Origin: Adiantum capillus-veneris
Taxonomy: Eukaryota > Streptophyta > Polypodiopsida > Polypodiales > Pteridaceae
Length of the DNA stretch: 64,000 bases
Direction of reading: 5' to 3'
Assembly (NCBI GenBank): GCA_014529385.2
Contig: CM043952.1
Coordinates: 60,964,119-61,028,118, forward strand
This document shows, piece by piece, positions 32,359-44,759 of this stretch; position 1 is the stretch's first letter; the number at the start of each line of letters is the position of its first letter. The notes beneath the pieces are model-generated. The model was given only the letters and a program-made list of their open reading frames with translations, did no database searches and was not told the origin of the DNA. Both the position numbers and the translations under genes were made by a program.

Positions 32359-34690
32359 TTATTGCCAATGGTTTATCTTTATGAAGTAGAACCCATGGAT
32401 TTATATGTTAAAAAAACAATGAGGATAGTGTGATTGATTATATGCTTCTCTTCGAAGCTATCATGTATCACATAAAGAGTTTTATGCTTGACCAATAGAC
32501 CTTGGAATCAAACCATTAAACTTTATGTATTATGTATTGACCTTATATATGGAGAAACAACTAAACATGAAAATCTTAACCAAAGTGAAAAAAAGTTCTC
32601 TTTGTATGGATTTGAAACGTGCACCTATGTGTATTACAATGGTCGAGCAAAAGTTATGGATAGTAAAATCCCAATACGACGCACCCTTGGAAATCAAATG
32701 GAAAGCTTTCAAAAAAATATTTGTTCTTGCGTCGAAGAATACCTTGATATAAAGCATGGTCACGACATCAACGAAGGTAGATCACATAAAAGTTAGTTTG
32801 ATAAAGAGTGTCAAAATACTCAAAAGTCCTTGATAAAGCCAAAGGCAAATAGACAAAGATAACTATTATAGTCATTTGCATGCATACAAAACACTGCTTT
32901 AAAAAAACACGTACATGTGGAAGATTTTGGAGAAACTTGAAGGGCAAGCGGGTTAAGAATTTTGATGACTTGAACCTTATGAATATGTACATGCATTATA
33001 GGCAAGTATATAAAGAACCAAATGTCAAAAGGTTGTCATTTTATAGTTAACACCCATGTATCCTCTCTCTTTTTAGAATTGAGGATGTGTGTGACGATGG
33101 ACTTGAAAAGCTAGCCACTTGCAAAGTGATAGATCTTTAAGGTATCAAGTCGGAAATGAATAAATGGATGGGAGATTTATGACATCATTGGACATGTGAT
33201 ATGTTCAACCTTGCACTTCAACATGGTATGCCTTATGATCAAAGCACTAGTTGGGTCAAGCCTTTGCATAAAGAAGGGATAAAATTGAATGATCGAGCTA
33301 AAAATAATGGCAAGCACGTGCAAAAGGACACGGATTTCTGTCAACATCATAGCACCATTGACCATTTTGTCACTCTTCGTGTTTTTATGGAGGAAAGCCA
33401 GTTGAAAGGCAAGCAATTGTATTGTTGCTGTGTAGATTTCTTGATATGATTCCACGTAACAATTTGTAGAGAAGAACGGAAGAAATCTAAGTGTCAAGTG
33501 AGTGTATGCTTGTGTTTTCTCAAAGTGACGTGTAAATTACACATGGGATGAAGAATTTCATAATTTTTTACAAGCACTATTGGGGTTAAACAAAGATTTC
33601 CATTGTCACTGACTCTCTTTAGTTTATGCATCGGTCAATTGAAACAAATTGTACTTGACTTTAAGAAGGTATTGAAAAGGTTACTACTTGCAATGCGATA
33701 ATCATGCTTTTGTTGTATGTGGATGATGTAGTGCGTCTATCACACACTTAAGAGGATACACAAAAGCTTATGATTGTTATTGGGAACTTTTTCTTGCAGA
33801 GTAGGCTGATTGTGAATGAATCCAAAACAAAGGTTATGCTTGTGAAAATCAAACATAAGGAGAAGCCATGCATTGTGTACAACAATGAGACACTTGAAGT
33901 TGTTAAGAGCTTCAAGTACCTTGGCCTTGAGTTTTTGGCCAACCATAAGTCGAATGAATGTGTTATGCATCGTCTAGAAGATGGAAAGAGAGCGTACTAT
34001 TCGTTTGAAAAATGTGTAATGCAGGGAATGTCAAATCTTGGATTCTCAAGAAGTACCTTTTTGACACATTGGTGACACCGGTTCATCATTATGGATTGCA
34101 AGTGTGGGGTGGAAGCATCTCAAAGGTTGGATAGATTTGAGAATGTCCAAAAGCGTTTTCTTACAAACTTTCTCTAAGATAAGACACAAACACCATATAT
34201 ACTCCTACTTCTTGAGTTGAGATTTTTCCGATTGAGGTCATGGGCATGGAAAGAGTACATGATAAAGATGCATCAAAATCCCTCATATAAACTTTCTACA
34301 ATTGCATATGAAGCAAGCAAAACAGTTCAAAAGACGCATAAAAGCAAGATCTTGAGCATGGGATGGATGCAATACATAAAGAAGTAGTTTGAGAGATGGG
34401 ATGCATTACAATTGCTACATGATGCCTCAATTGACTCCCAAGTGAATGAAGCTATTCTACAATGCCAATGTATTATGGCTTGGGAGGAATCTGTTGGGTT
34501 GCCCTTCATACATACACCACCCATATTACCCCAACTACAAAATCATGTTCCTTGCCAAAAGAGAAAACCCTAATCACCCTTAAATGCTTGAACCTATTCC
34601 CTTGTCAGCAATACGCACCATCACAACCATTTTGTTTAGCTCCCACTTGGGTGCTAGAGCAATGGAGAAGAGAAATCGACTTTGGATAGT

Positions 34691-34947
34691 ATACTCAATG
34701 CAAGTTTGAGACTCTGGGTACGACACACTACTAGAAAGCTCAACTTTTGTTCACATCTTAACTTGCTTCCCCTACATTTTCAACCATGACTTAAACCTAC
34801 ACACTTTCCACTTGCAACCACCACAGTGTGGATTCTTCAACTCTTATCACCACAATCTTGGAGCATCGAGAATCACTTATCAGCCCCATACATAACACAT
34901 CACATGTATCTTTGGTCCCATAGGGCATATTTGACCTCTGATGATGA

Positions 34948-35024
<77 letters not shown>

Positions 35025-35560
35025 CGCGCACACATTGTTAGTATAGTAAAAGCATATTTTTTCTTCCTATTATAGGATCTTGATCTTAACTTGTCCTATG
35101 AAAACTGAGTCTAATGATAACACTAACTTGAGAAAAATTTACCATGAGACTCTTTGACAACTTGGTATCGCCCTCCTTCACTTCATGATTGTGAATACCT
35201 TAGTAAATTGCTTAAATTTTGTTGTAGGAATTCTCTCCTTCACATGGGGGCGATCTTTCTTGTGGGAACTTGCTCATGCTTATGGAAGAATTGTGTGGCT
35301 ATGGGAATACTCCCTCTCATAGACACACTGAGGTGCTCATTCTTGTCCTTGCATATGATCGGTGTGATGATACTGATTCCCATTTGAAAACTGGAATTGG
35401 AAACAAGGGCTTTTATCCAAAGTACTAATGGTTTACCTTACATGTTATTTGTCAACCACTGAAAGAGCTATTGCTGTGGTAAAATCCATCACGTCTTGTA
35501 CGTGCACGTGAACATCAAAGTTTTGTATAAACACTTCATTGCTTTACCACGGCACTAAGC
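34691..35560. other. No recognised gene; contains a 70-bp (CT)n tract
   Basis: (CT)n at 34952-35021. The rest shows short frames only, including one at 35154-35387 that I cannot assign. Confidence 0.45.
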
Positions 35561-35564
35561 GACA

Positions 35565-35742
35565 CAAGATGGGACGTGGGGGCGGGTAAGGGGATCAACG
35601 ACGAGGGGAGTTTGGCAGGCATCTCGAGGTGGAGGCGCCTATCCAAAAAATGGGAGGACCGTTTGGGAGCCGGGATTGGAACCCACGACCTCGTGTCCCA
35701 ATGCCTTTTGAGGCTTGAGCTAACCACGTTGACCGCCCGCGT
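35565..35742 (-). mobile_element. tRNA-derived SINE-like element
   Basis: The minus strand starts near GCGGTCAACGTGGTTAGCTC. It has an A-box-like TAGCTCAAGCC (plus 35712-35722) and a B-box-like GGTTCCAATCC (plus 35673-35683), spaced as in an RNA polymerase III internal promoter. A non-tRNA body continues to about 35565. No intact tRNA cloverleaf, poly-A tail or target duplication was established. Confidence 0.6.
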
Positions 35743-35795
35743 GCATTTGGAAGGAATGCCATTTTACATGGTGTTATAAACTCTCAACCTGGACT

Positions 35796-35846
35796 GGCCT
35801 AGAACTAAACCCGGACATGCCCCATGTCCGGGTTTAGTTCTTGGCC
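35796..35846. repeat. 24-bp inverted repeat with 3-nt loop
   Basis: Arms at 35796-35819 and 35823-35846 are reverse complements apart from one mismatch, separated by CCC. The arm core is AACTAAACCCGGACATG. It lies about 55 bp from the SINE-like element. Confidence 0.9.
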
Positions 35847-35919
35847 AGGTTTAGTTTTAACAAGCGATCTACGGTGCAGATCACCTCAACGGTTGCGCGT
35901 GGACTTCCCATCCATTGAT

Positions 35920-35943
35920 CCCCCCCCCCCCCCCCCCCCCCCC
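35920..35943. repeat. C24 homopolymer
   Basis: Uninterrupted C run. Confidence 0.97.
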
Positions 35944-36327
35944 TTTAAATGCTCCGTGTCACTTAGTCATGAGGATCGCTTTAGGCCTCAATCAAACAAA
36001 AACTCATCCATTGTCAAGTTCACACTGCACAAGCTCTCTGTGAACAAAAAAGCTGACATGGCAGTATAATTACACATCTCTACAACAATGGGTCCATGTT
36101 GAAATGACATAGATTGGCTTCTTGCTCTACAACAAGGTGAAAGGCTTTCCAAAGGGGTAGTGTCACCTGCAAGAATGGTGGGTCCGAACGTGTAGTATCA
36201 CATTGCTGACGAATGAGTGGTTGCCATGGTAGTAACTCGTCCCAATCTCAACTGGTTGATGGCTGTCTAAACTGGGTCTTAGATATAGTCGTCAAAGTTG
36301 ACAACACGGAAGCATAGAGACCAAGGA

Positions 36328-36329
<2 letters not shown>

Positions 36330-36398
<69 letters not shown>

Positions 36399-36640
36399 TC
36401 GTGAACCAATCAACCTTTGCAATGAATAATTGATGATCTATACAATGGAGGCAATGGGTTGCACATATACCCATCTAAGTAAATTGTTACACCCAAACTT
36501 TGACAAATAAGCAAAATTAATACCAAAAAGCCAAAATAAATAATGAGATCACATTGGGCAGTTCACTTGAGATCACATTGAGGAATTCACTTGAGATGCC
36601 ATAACTTTAACACCCTCTCGAGTCTCTGCAGCTCATAATG
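36330..36640. repeat. (GA)n tract plus dispersed repeat, copy A
   Basis: (GA)n at 36330-36396 is followed by GTGAACCAATCAACCTT, GAATAATTGATGAT and AAACTTTGACAAATAAG, shared with 38004-38165. Further on, AAAATAAATAATG(A/G)GATCACATTGGGCA is shared with 44662-44735. Confidence 0.85.
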
Positions 36641-37985
36641 GACATAAATGGTGAGACCAAGTCGATGAAGAAGCTACCATGGACACCCCAACAACACCGG
36701 TCATGCTAGATACACCTCGGATTTGCTACCCTCAACTTTGATCCTTAGAAGAATGCCATCTTGAGCATCAATTTCCTTTTAGAAAATTGAATTGTAGATC
36801 ACATTACGTCCAAGAATTCCCATTCATGAACTGTAAAGACATCACGTCCAAATACTCCTAGAAAATGAACTTTGAAACACATCCTGTCCATAATCGGGCC
36901 AAGAACAATGGATTAGTGTATTCAATCCATAGTGTTTTAGATACTTCTGATTGGTCCCACTGGTTCAAACACTGGTAACTTTAACTTCAACACAAGGGTC
37001 AAAATTATTCATAGGGAGTACTCCTTGCCCCTCTATGCCACTCACAATCCTCTCTCTGGCTGAAGCTAGTGGCGGCAACGGCCTCATGACTAGAAATCTG
37101 GCATTGTGGCCATTGTGGTCGCCATTACGTGTGCCATGCCAGTCTCTTCTATCAAACCTTTATCATCGTTATCTTTGTCCAGCTTGCCTTTGCCTTTGTG
37201 TCTTTGTGAGTTCCTACTTTTGTCTTTGGCTTCAAACTCTCAAGCTAAACAAATCGTCATGTCACATGTATAATAACTGTTATTGAACCTCGTGGGCGCC
37301 GAGGAAGCTAACTGAGTACTGATTTTGCAATCCTTGTCAAGCTTGCCTTTGCCTATGCCTTTATCCTCTAGTGAACTCATAGAGTTGCTTTTGGCTTCAC
37401 AATCTCAAGCCAACCAAATCGACAGCTTCCTTGAGAACTTTTCCCGTGCATATGCTTCCAACTGGGTGCTGATCAATACAGTTTTCATAGCCTATAGTTG
37501 GTTTTGGTCTTGGTTTGCATTGGAGGCCACTATTCACACGGAAGCTAGCTCCATATGCCTTATAGCATTTCAAAACGCTATGGAAAATTGAAGCTTAGAA
37601 GCCATATTTCCCTAGCATATCAAAACTCCATGGGAAAAAAATCATTGATGTCCTTTGTGTTTAAGAACGCCTAGCAAAAGGAGATGCTTGGCCTACGCTG
37701 TGTTTCAGAATGCCAATCAAAAAGAGGTTCAAAATCAGCAATTTCAATATGCGCTACAAAGGAGTGCCAAATTGCATGCCTCTCAAAATGCTGTAGGAAA
37801 TGATGATTTGTCCAACCTTGCCTAATTTTTTAGATCGCGATTGACCACAATTGCCGATGCCTTCCCTACTTGCCTTTTTGGAAGCTTTTGTCGAGAGCTT
37901 CTTCTATTCCTCTTCTCCACCCTATCGCACATCTCCTCCCTTGTGATCAATGAGCACAAAGCTCTGCGAAAGCGTAAAGACCGCG
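36641..37985. other. No recognised gene; imperfect direct repeats
   Basis: Two related stretches (about 37163-37255 and 37326-37425) share CTTGCCTTTGCCT, TTTGGCTTC and CTCAAGC(T/C)AA(A/C)CAAATCG. No coding domain recognised. Confidence 0.45.
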
Positions 37986-37987
37986 CC

Positions 37988-38001
37988 GGGGGGGGGGGGG
38001 G

Positions 38002-38057
<56 letters not shown>

Positions 38058-38165
38058 TGAACCAATCAACCTTGGAAATGAATAATTGATGATTTATACA
38101 ATGGGGGCAATGGGTAAATTGCCCCTACACAAACTTTGACAAATAAGTAAAATAAACACCAAACT
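37988..38165. repeat. G run, (GA)n tract and dispersed repeat, copy B
   Basis: G17 at about 37988-38004, (GA)n to 38054, then the same sequence as copy A (CATGAACCAATCAACCTTG to AAACTTTGACAAATAAGTAAAAT). The copies are in direct orientation 1.67 kb apart. Confidence 0.85.
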
Positions 38166-38250
38166 AGTATGTGACCAGCGCGTTGTTGCGGCCAAGAAAA
38201 AGTATGGTCTAGTTCAAGTAAACCTTTTCTCCCCTCAGTTCACAACATCT

Positions 38251-38441
38251 GCAATTATTCTCTATATATTTAATCCAAGGTAATGACAACCATGCTTCAT
38301 AACAAAATTAAGATTACAAATAATCCAGTGGTAATAAGGTTTTTTGCAATTATTCTATATGTATTCAATCCAAGGTAATGACAACCATGCTTCATAACAA
38401 AATTAAGCTTACAAATAATCCAAAGTGGTAATAAGGTTTTT
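38251..38441. repeat. Two-copy tandem repeat, 95-bp period
   Basis: GCAATTATTCT starts at 38251 and 38346. Both copies contain AATCCAAGGTAATGACAACC, ATGCTTCATAACAAAATTAAG and GGTAATAAGGTTTTTT. Confidence 0.92.
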
Positions 38442-39129
38442 TTAATCCTTTATTGTATTGCCTTACATTTTCAGTCATTGGTAATATAACATGGAAAGGT
38501 CATAAAGAATTCAATAAACATAACAAATATAGTATGTAAATGATACATTGGTGTGGACCCAAAGAGTGCAATATCAATGCCATTGAAACTCTTAAATCTT
38601 TAACAATACTTTAGCTCTCAATATCTTTGGATGCATTGTCGATGATGTCTCTTGTCCCATCCAAACATGACAGAGTGTGTTGTCTTTGTTCATGTCCTTG
38701 CAATATGATAATTTACAACACTTGTGAAAAAGTGACATTACCATGGACACAACCCTCCACAAATGTGAAGGGACTCCTTCCATGACCATGGTCATTTGTT
38801 AAGGATGGCAAGGCGAGTATATAGTGCATTGTATAGCAAAATAGCGATGATAATTTCATGCAACCTTTTCGATGTGTATACACATGTGAGGAATTACTTG
38901 GAGAATTAGGAAGACAAAGACACATCTCTTTTATCCTCATAAATGATTTTGCCAAGCAATAGAGAAAACACCAATTTTATAATAAGTGCATAAGTTTCCA
39001 TATTGAAACATTATGTTGCAAGCATAAAATAATCTCAATACATTACAATATCAGCTATAGTGCTCCCCAAGGAGGGAAGATAGAGTGCAAAAAAATTCAA
39101 AGGTCATAAGATAGATCTTGTCATGTGTC
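38442..39129. other. No recognised gene
   Basis: AT-rich sequence with short open frames on the minus strand, none with a recognised domain. Confidence 0.4.
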
Positions 39130-39475
39130 CTATTACCCAAGTGTGGTAGACTGACTTTGTTAATTGCTTCCCCCAATGTTGTAGAGTGTCTCTTCCAATT
39201 CCCTCTCCGCACATGGTAGATTGGTTCTCCCAATTCACACTTAAATAGTAGGCATAAAGTTGAAAGTCTCTTAGCATTGTCCTTGCAGCTTTCAAAACAT
39301 CCCCTCTCATGGTTTCTCCTAGTGGCGCTAGAAAACATACTTTTCATGGATACCTGTATAAAGAAGGAGATGCATTGGCTTGAACAACCCAAATGTGGTA
39401 GACAGATTATCAAAGTTTCTTGCCCAATGTGGTAGCTTCGATCTCCCAATTCCCTCTCCATTTTTGGTGGCCATG
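39130..39475. repeat. Diverged direct repeats with GTGGTAGA words
   Basis: Blocks at about 39133-39206 and 39387-39462 share CCCAA(G/A)TGTGGTAGAC, a CCCAATGT(T/G)GTAG phrase and CCAATTCCCTCTCC. A related phrase also occurs near 11983, so the family is dispersed. Confidence 0.7.
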
Positions 39476-39734
39476 CTTCTCATAATTGAGAGGAAAATCC
39501 ATAAGTGATAGATCTCACTTGTCTCATGCAAGAATTTTTTAGAAAACCCCAAATGAGGCAATGAGTTCTATGTGTGTCAACCTGGCATGAGGAACCACTT
39601 GGGCTTCCTCTTAAATAGCAGATATTGGGGCTAGGGTTTGAGACATAGTGTTATTTTTGAATGAGTGATGCGGTTTTTTTTAACATGCGGTGCACTTGTT
39701 TTGTTGGAGCTCGCTTTTGGCACAATACTTTTAG

Positions 39735-39740
<6 letters not shown>

Positions 39741-39808
<68 letters not shown>
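39741..39808. repeat. (CT)n microsatellite, 68 bp
   Basis: Uninterrupted CT tract. Confidence 0.98.
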
Positions 39809-39811
<3 letters not shown>

Positions 39812-41870
39812 GACTGATGTCTCACAACATTATTTAAATTGCATGTCTCATTCAATTTCTTTTGGAAAGCAAGGTTGTCCTTTGGAATGCAATGGTTTTT
39901 TTTGTGCCCATGGATCATGCCATTTGTCTTTTGGAATGGAGTGTGCCTTTTTTTTTAATGCTCAAATGTAGTGTGGCTAACTCTTTTATCTCTCGCTATC
40001 CTTGCTATTAAGTGTAAAAGTGCAAAAAAAAGGTTGTTTTACATGATCTTGCTTAGGAACTCCTTTAAGGGATCTATTTTTGTCTCGAAAAAAGAGAACC
40101 ATTATGTGATCATCGATTAAATGTGTCTAATTTTTGTATATAGAAGTATCCAATCCTAGAATTAGAAGGATGCAACTCTCTTCCAAGAGGTTTTGCAGAG
40201 TGATAGGTTTTGACGGGCATCTTTCCTTCTTAAAGCCTTTTTCCCGTCGTAGGAAAGTAGGAACAAAGGTGATAACGTCTTGGAATGGGTAGGACAAAAA
40301 AAAAAATCTTCAAATAAGAAGGCAAGTATTAGCTTGTCAATTGTTTTTTCAATATAAGTAGAGTCATGTCATTTCATTAGGGCAATCGTACAACACCTTT
40401 TTTTTTGCCAATGTTCATAAGTGTGAGTGTATATAATAACCTTCACAAAAAAATTACATTAGATATCCCTGCTCGGGTTGAGCTAGGGCATCACCACTAC
40501 AAGGTAAATGGCTAAGGCACCTGACCATAGAGAGACAACCATTACCATCAAAGTTGATATGGGAGCTACCAAATCACAAGGTCTCAACCAACCAATTTGT
40601 TGGTTAGTTTGTGTGGGGTTGGCCCATGCGCAACGTGCTGGAAACTCTCTTCTTCCCTCTCAAATGGGTGGCTCCCAGTTCAACGTCTGTGTGTGTGTGT
40701 TATGTGAGATAAAATGTTATTAATTCATACATCCTTTTAGATCAAAATTCAAGAGGTTTTTGTAGTGTTCGGGAAAAATGTGTCTCAGTTTAATATCGAG
40801 TTGTTTTCATTTCAAACATGCCGGTTGAGAGCAAGGAGAAAAGGAGAAATCTTGCCCCAAAATAGTGTAAAAACCCAAAAAGTAAGCATAATTTTCTAAT
40901 ACTTCCTCTTGGCAAATTCAAGAAAAGGAATTTTGTATGTTTGAAAAAATGATTTTTCCCTAACACTGGTTTTTGGTTTCTTGTGGTGGCAACACTAGCA
41001 TCATAAAGAGTAGCTAATTCAAGAAAATAGTTTCGTGAAGAGAAGTGCTTCATTAGAATATTCCACCTTTTCTTATGTTAGGTAGCATGATGTGTGAATA
41101 ATTTTCTTTTTTTGGGTCTTCAGAATTAGAGTGGCTCAAAATTGTGTTCTTCTTCTAAGAAGGGCGATCCTAGAGGAATCCCTTCAAATGGCTAGTGTAG
41201 TACAAATAAATTTTGAAATTTACCTCTAATTTAAATGAAAATTGAGAAAACCTACAAATCTTGTAAATCGTCTCTATTCTCCACGGTAAGGCTATTCAGG
41301 TTTTTAGAAAAAGGGTTTTTCTTTTAATGGTGGAACTTGGAGCTCTTCTTAACATTAATCATGAGTCAAATAATTGTTTTTCAAAAAGAAAATAACCGCG
41401 TAACACAATGTATATTTTTGCTTGTTCTTATCAATTCGCGCATATTAAAATTTATATTTTAAAAATCTTAGTCACTTAATTTAAAATCTCATTATCATCA
41501 AGGGTACAATTATAGCCTATGGAAGCCATATAAGTATTCTACCACCCAAATATGGGGACATAATGTAAGTGCTCTAACTCATGAGCGCACACACGTTATG
41601 ACCCATATCCTACTCCTTGCTCGGTCCTCCACCTTGCCAAGAAATAACTTGATATCTTTCCAAAAAAAAAAATTACAATCACCTCATTATGTGGGATATT
41701 TATATTAACATAAATGTTTCTAAGAATTCTCACATAACTTTTCTTCTTATTGCATTTCCTTTGACAACAAATGCATAGGTACAAAAGGTGCATAGGTCCT
41801 TGTATCACTTTGAGTAGCCATACCAACTAAAAGAAGCATCTTTAAACTTCAGTGCGGGACAAAAACCTAG
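39809..41870. other. No recognised gene
   Basis: AT-rich intergenic DNA with short homopolymers. Open frames here (40508-40723, 40790-41053, 41596-41826) show no domain. Confidence 0.45.
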
Positions 41871-42800
41871 GTTTAGAGTAATCCCACTTACAAAGATAAA
41901 GGTGAAAAAACCTTAAAAATTTAGAATAACTCAATGCAATTTAGTATAAAACTTCCAAATTTAGTCACTTTACCTCTACTATTTCTCATATGTAGGCTTG
42001 ACAAGTTTTTGGAGGAGTTTTTTCAAGCAATACCTTTGATATATTGCATTAGCAATGTTTTGCTAATGTATCATAATGAGGAGATTTATCTCCAAGTTCT
42101 AAATTTGAAGACAAAGGATTGATCGTGTATTGGCTAGTGTACAAACACCTCTAAATTCTAAATTTGAATGTGAGAAAACCTAGAAGTTCTAGAGAAATGT
42201 AGTCAACTTGCCTCTACTATTTCTCAAATGTAGGTTTTGCCAGGTTTTTGGAGAAAAGTTTTTTTTCAAGGAGTGCATTTAATATGCATTAGCAATGTTT
42301 TATCTCTATAAAGTACCACTACCTTTAATATGTTTTTCTTGATTGTTTCCTTTAATATGCATTAGCAATGTTTAATTCCTATAAAGGAGCACTGTCTTTC
42401 TTATGTTTTTTTCGAGCATCGCCTTTAATATGCATTAGCAATGTTTATTTTTGTGTATCACAATGCTAGAAAAAAATATAGGCTCAGCATAATCCCACCT
42501 ACACATGTTGACATTTACCTCTAAAACCTAAACTTGAAGGGAAAGAATCGTGTACCGTCTAGTGTAAAAATCCTTGAAATGTAATCAATTCACATCTAAA
42601 ATTTCTCGTATGTAGGTTTTCTAAATTTTCAAAAAAGAGGATCATGTATCGGTCAATGCTTGAAAAACTCCGCTTTAATGTAATCCCAACTACGAAGTTT
42701 TAGATCTAACACTAAATTGTAAGTTTAAAGGTGAGAAAACCTACAAATAGAGAAATTTCGTGTAGAAATCTTCAAGCTACCTCTAAAAGAACACGATTAA
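41871..42800. repeat. Degenerate repeat field
   Basis: Recurrent units with TTTAATATGCATTAGCAATGTTT (about 42288, 42350, 42424; partial near 42047) and a longer diverged unit containing CTACTATTTCTCA(T/A)ATGTAGG (41975, 42216), ATTTCTCGTATGTAGG (42600) and GAGAAAACCTA. It looks like an old tandem array. Confidence 0.7.
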
Positions 42801-43146
42801 CAAAGAAGGTGAACAAAGGTGTGTTGACCTTGCAAAGAGGATGTCTTTGTAAATTTCCTATATTGTCTCGATTCCCCACCGATACCATGATGTGAGCTAT
42901 CCCTTCTCAGCTTTTGCCAAGAACCGTTGCTTGTCATCGAATGCAACTTTTTGCCTTTCTCTCTATTGCCTATGGGAGCAAGCTATTGGTTAGAGATTTT
43001 GCCCCCCCCCCCCGGTCTCTCTCTCTTTGACTCTATGTCTTAATCAATGGAGTGCTCTCACAATTGTTCTGGAAATTTCGTTTTTAGAACCATATCTAGT
43101 TCCTTTTGGTGTCACCCTCTCTTTCTCTTTGAGTGTTCCCGCTGCC

Positions 43147-43148
<2 letters not shown>

Positions 43149-43204
<56 letters not shown>
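43149..43204. repeat. (CT)n microsatellite, 56 bp
   Basis: Uninterrupted CT tract, preceded at 43002-43013 by a C12 run. Confidence 0.97.
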
Positions 43205-43207
<3 letters not shown>

Positions 43208-43289
43208 CTTGCTCGTAGTATTGCTCGATAAAAACCTTTTTCCAAAAAATTGGCAAAGTTATATATAAGAAATTTTTGAGGTAGATTGA

Positions 43290-43625
43290 CTAAAATTGGA
43301 AAGTTTTCACTCTAAATTTTTCTAACTTTTGTAGATTTTCTGACCTTCATCTTTAAAATGTAAATATCTATAATTGCAGGTGGGATTACACTCTCATCTT
43401 CATATTTAAAAGGTAGACATAAAGATATAAATTTATAGCTATGATTACACTGAATTAACTAAATTGGAAAGTTTTCACGCTAAATTTTTCTAGCTTTTGT
43501 AGATTTTCTCATGTTCATCTTTAAAATGTGAATATCTATAATTGCAGGTGGGATTACATTCTCACCTTCATATTTAAAACGTAGACGTAAATATCTAAAT
43601 TTATAGCTGTGATTACACTGAAGTT
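43290..43625. repeat. Two-copy tandem repeat, 168-bp period
   Basis: AATTGGAAAGTTTTCAC starts at 43294 and 43462. Copies share ATCTATAATTGCAGGTGGGA, CTTCATATTTAAAA and GTGATTACACTGAA with few differences. Confidence 0.92.
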
Positions 43626-43708
43626 CTGAATTTTACATTTCTTGAGCAAAGACTAAAGTCTAAGGGTGGCAGCCTCGGGCGCCCTCACCAAACTCTGTAT
43701 GGCGTACA

Positions 43709-43778
<70 letters not shown>

Positions 43779-43859
43779 CAAGGCTCAAGCTGTGCGCATA
43801 GCTACTGAGGCTTGAGCCCATGAGTTGCGAGTCGTGACTCGTCCCTCTCTCCTCAGTCG

Positions 43860-43892
<33 letters not shown>

Positions 43893-43964
43893 AGACTCTC
43901 ACAAGTCACATTGTCACACACACACAGAGCCTGCCATGAGCAATTGCACACTACTACACTCGTA

Positions 43965-44037
<73 letters not shown>

Positions 44038-44127
44038 CACACACACGGTGACACACCGCCTACTACACATAGCCTGATAGGAGTCGACAATGGACATGGC
44101 TACAAGCTAGCACCGCTAGTGTGTTGA

Positions 44128-44184
<57 letters not shown>

Positions 44185-44288
44185 GACACACACACACACA
44201 CACACGGTGACACACCGCCTACTACACACAGCCTGATAGGAGTCGACAATGGACATGGCTACAAGCTAGCACTGCTATTGTGTTGAGT

Positions 44289-44351
<63 letters not shown>

Positions 44352-44355
44352 GTGA
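43709..44355. repeat. Minisatellite with embedded (CT)n(CA)n arrays
   Basis: At least four CT-then-CA blocks (43711-43776, 43965-44046, 44131-44205, 44291-44351) and one CT block (43864-43892). Two units of 159 bp begin CGGTGACACACCGCCTACTA at 44046 and 44205 and share GATAGGAGTCGACAATGGAC and GCTACAAGCTAGCAC. A partial third starts at 44351. Confidence 0.92.
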
Positions 44356-44661
44356 CACAGCCTACCAAGGTCCTTGGTCCCGACTCAAAGGAGTTAACGT
44401 GGCTACTACCGAGGGGTTCTTATAATTTAAAAAAATGGAGCCTTCAAGGCAACGTGTAGGTGCATGCGACACCTCAGCATCACGCATGCGGGGTGGACGA
44501 TGCATTAACTATCATCACCTAGACGACTATGGTAGGCGAGCAACGAAGCAGGCGCAAAAGGATGATCTTGCAATTCGTGCAAACTTCAAACGCTTGAGGG
44601 CTCAACACGTGGAGGGTCTCTTTGGCCTCCATTATATATAGTATAGATAGATAGAAAGCGA

Positions 44662-44735
44662 AAATAAATAATGGGATCACATTGGGCAATTCATTTGAGA
44701 TGCCGTAGCCAATCCTCTCTAGCTCTTTATGGAAG
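44662..44735. repeat. Dispersed repeat, copy C
   Basis: AAAATAAATAATGGGATCACATTGGGCAATTCA-type sequence shared with 36528-36625. Ends in a short CT tract (44734-44754). Confidence 0.75.
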
Positions 44736-44759
44736 CTCTCTCTCTCTCTCTCTCACTCA

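Larger units (their letters stand above)
31900..34690 (+). mobile_element. LINE-like non-LTR retrotransposon remnant
   Basis: Plus-strand frames match the LINE order. An endonuclease-like segment holds two copies of a NARTK-type word (32123-32272). A FDKECQ-type linker is at about 32795. RT pieces include KHHSTIDHFVTLRVFMEES in altered form (about 33345-33400) and the finger block FFLQSRLIVNESKTKVMLV (about 33789-33850), followed by SFKYLGLEF and VHHYGLQVWGG (about 34080-34110). There are many stops, and no poly-A tail or target duplication could be fixed. Non-functional. Confidence 0.7.

Noticed and set aside
35640-35742. Functional tRNA gene
   Set aside because: The box-like motifs are imperfect, no complete acceptor stem and cloverleaf can be drawn, and non-tRNA sequence continues after the B box.
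36330-38165. LTR pair of a short retrotransposon
   Set aside because: The two repeat copies have no TG...CA ends, no PBS or PPT beside them and no target duplication, so I keep them as a dispersed repeat only.
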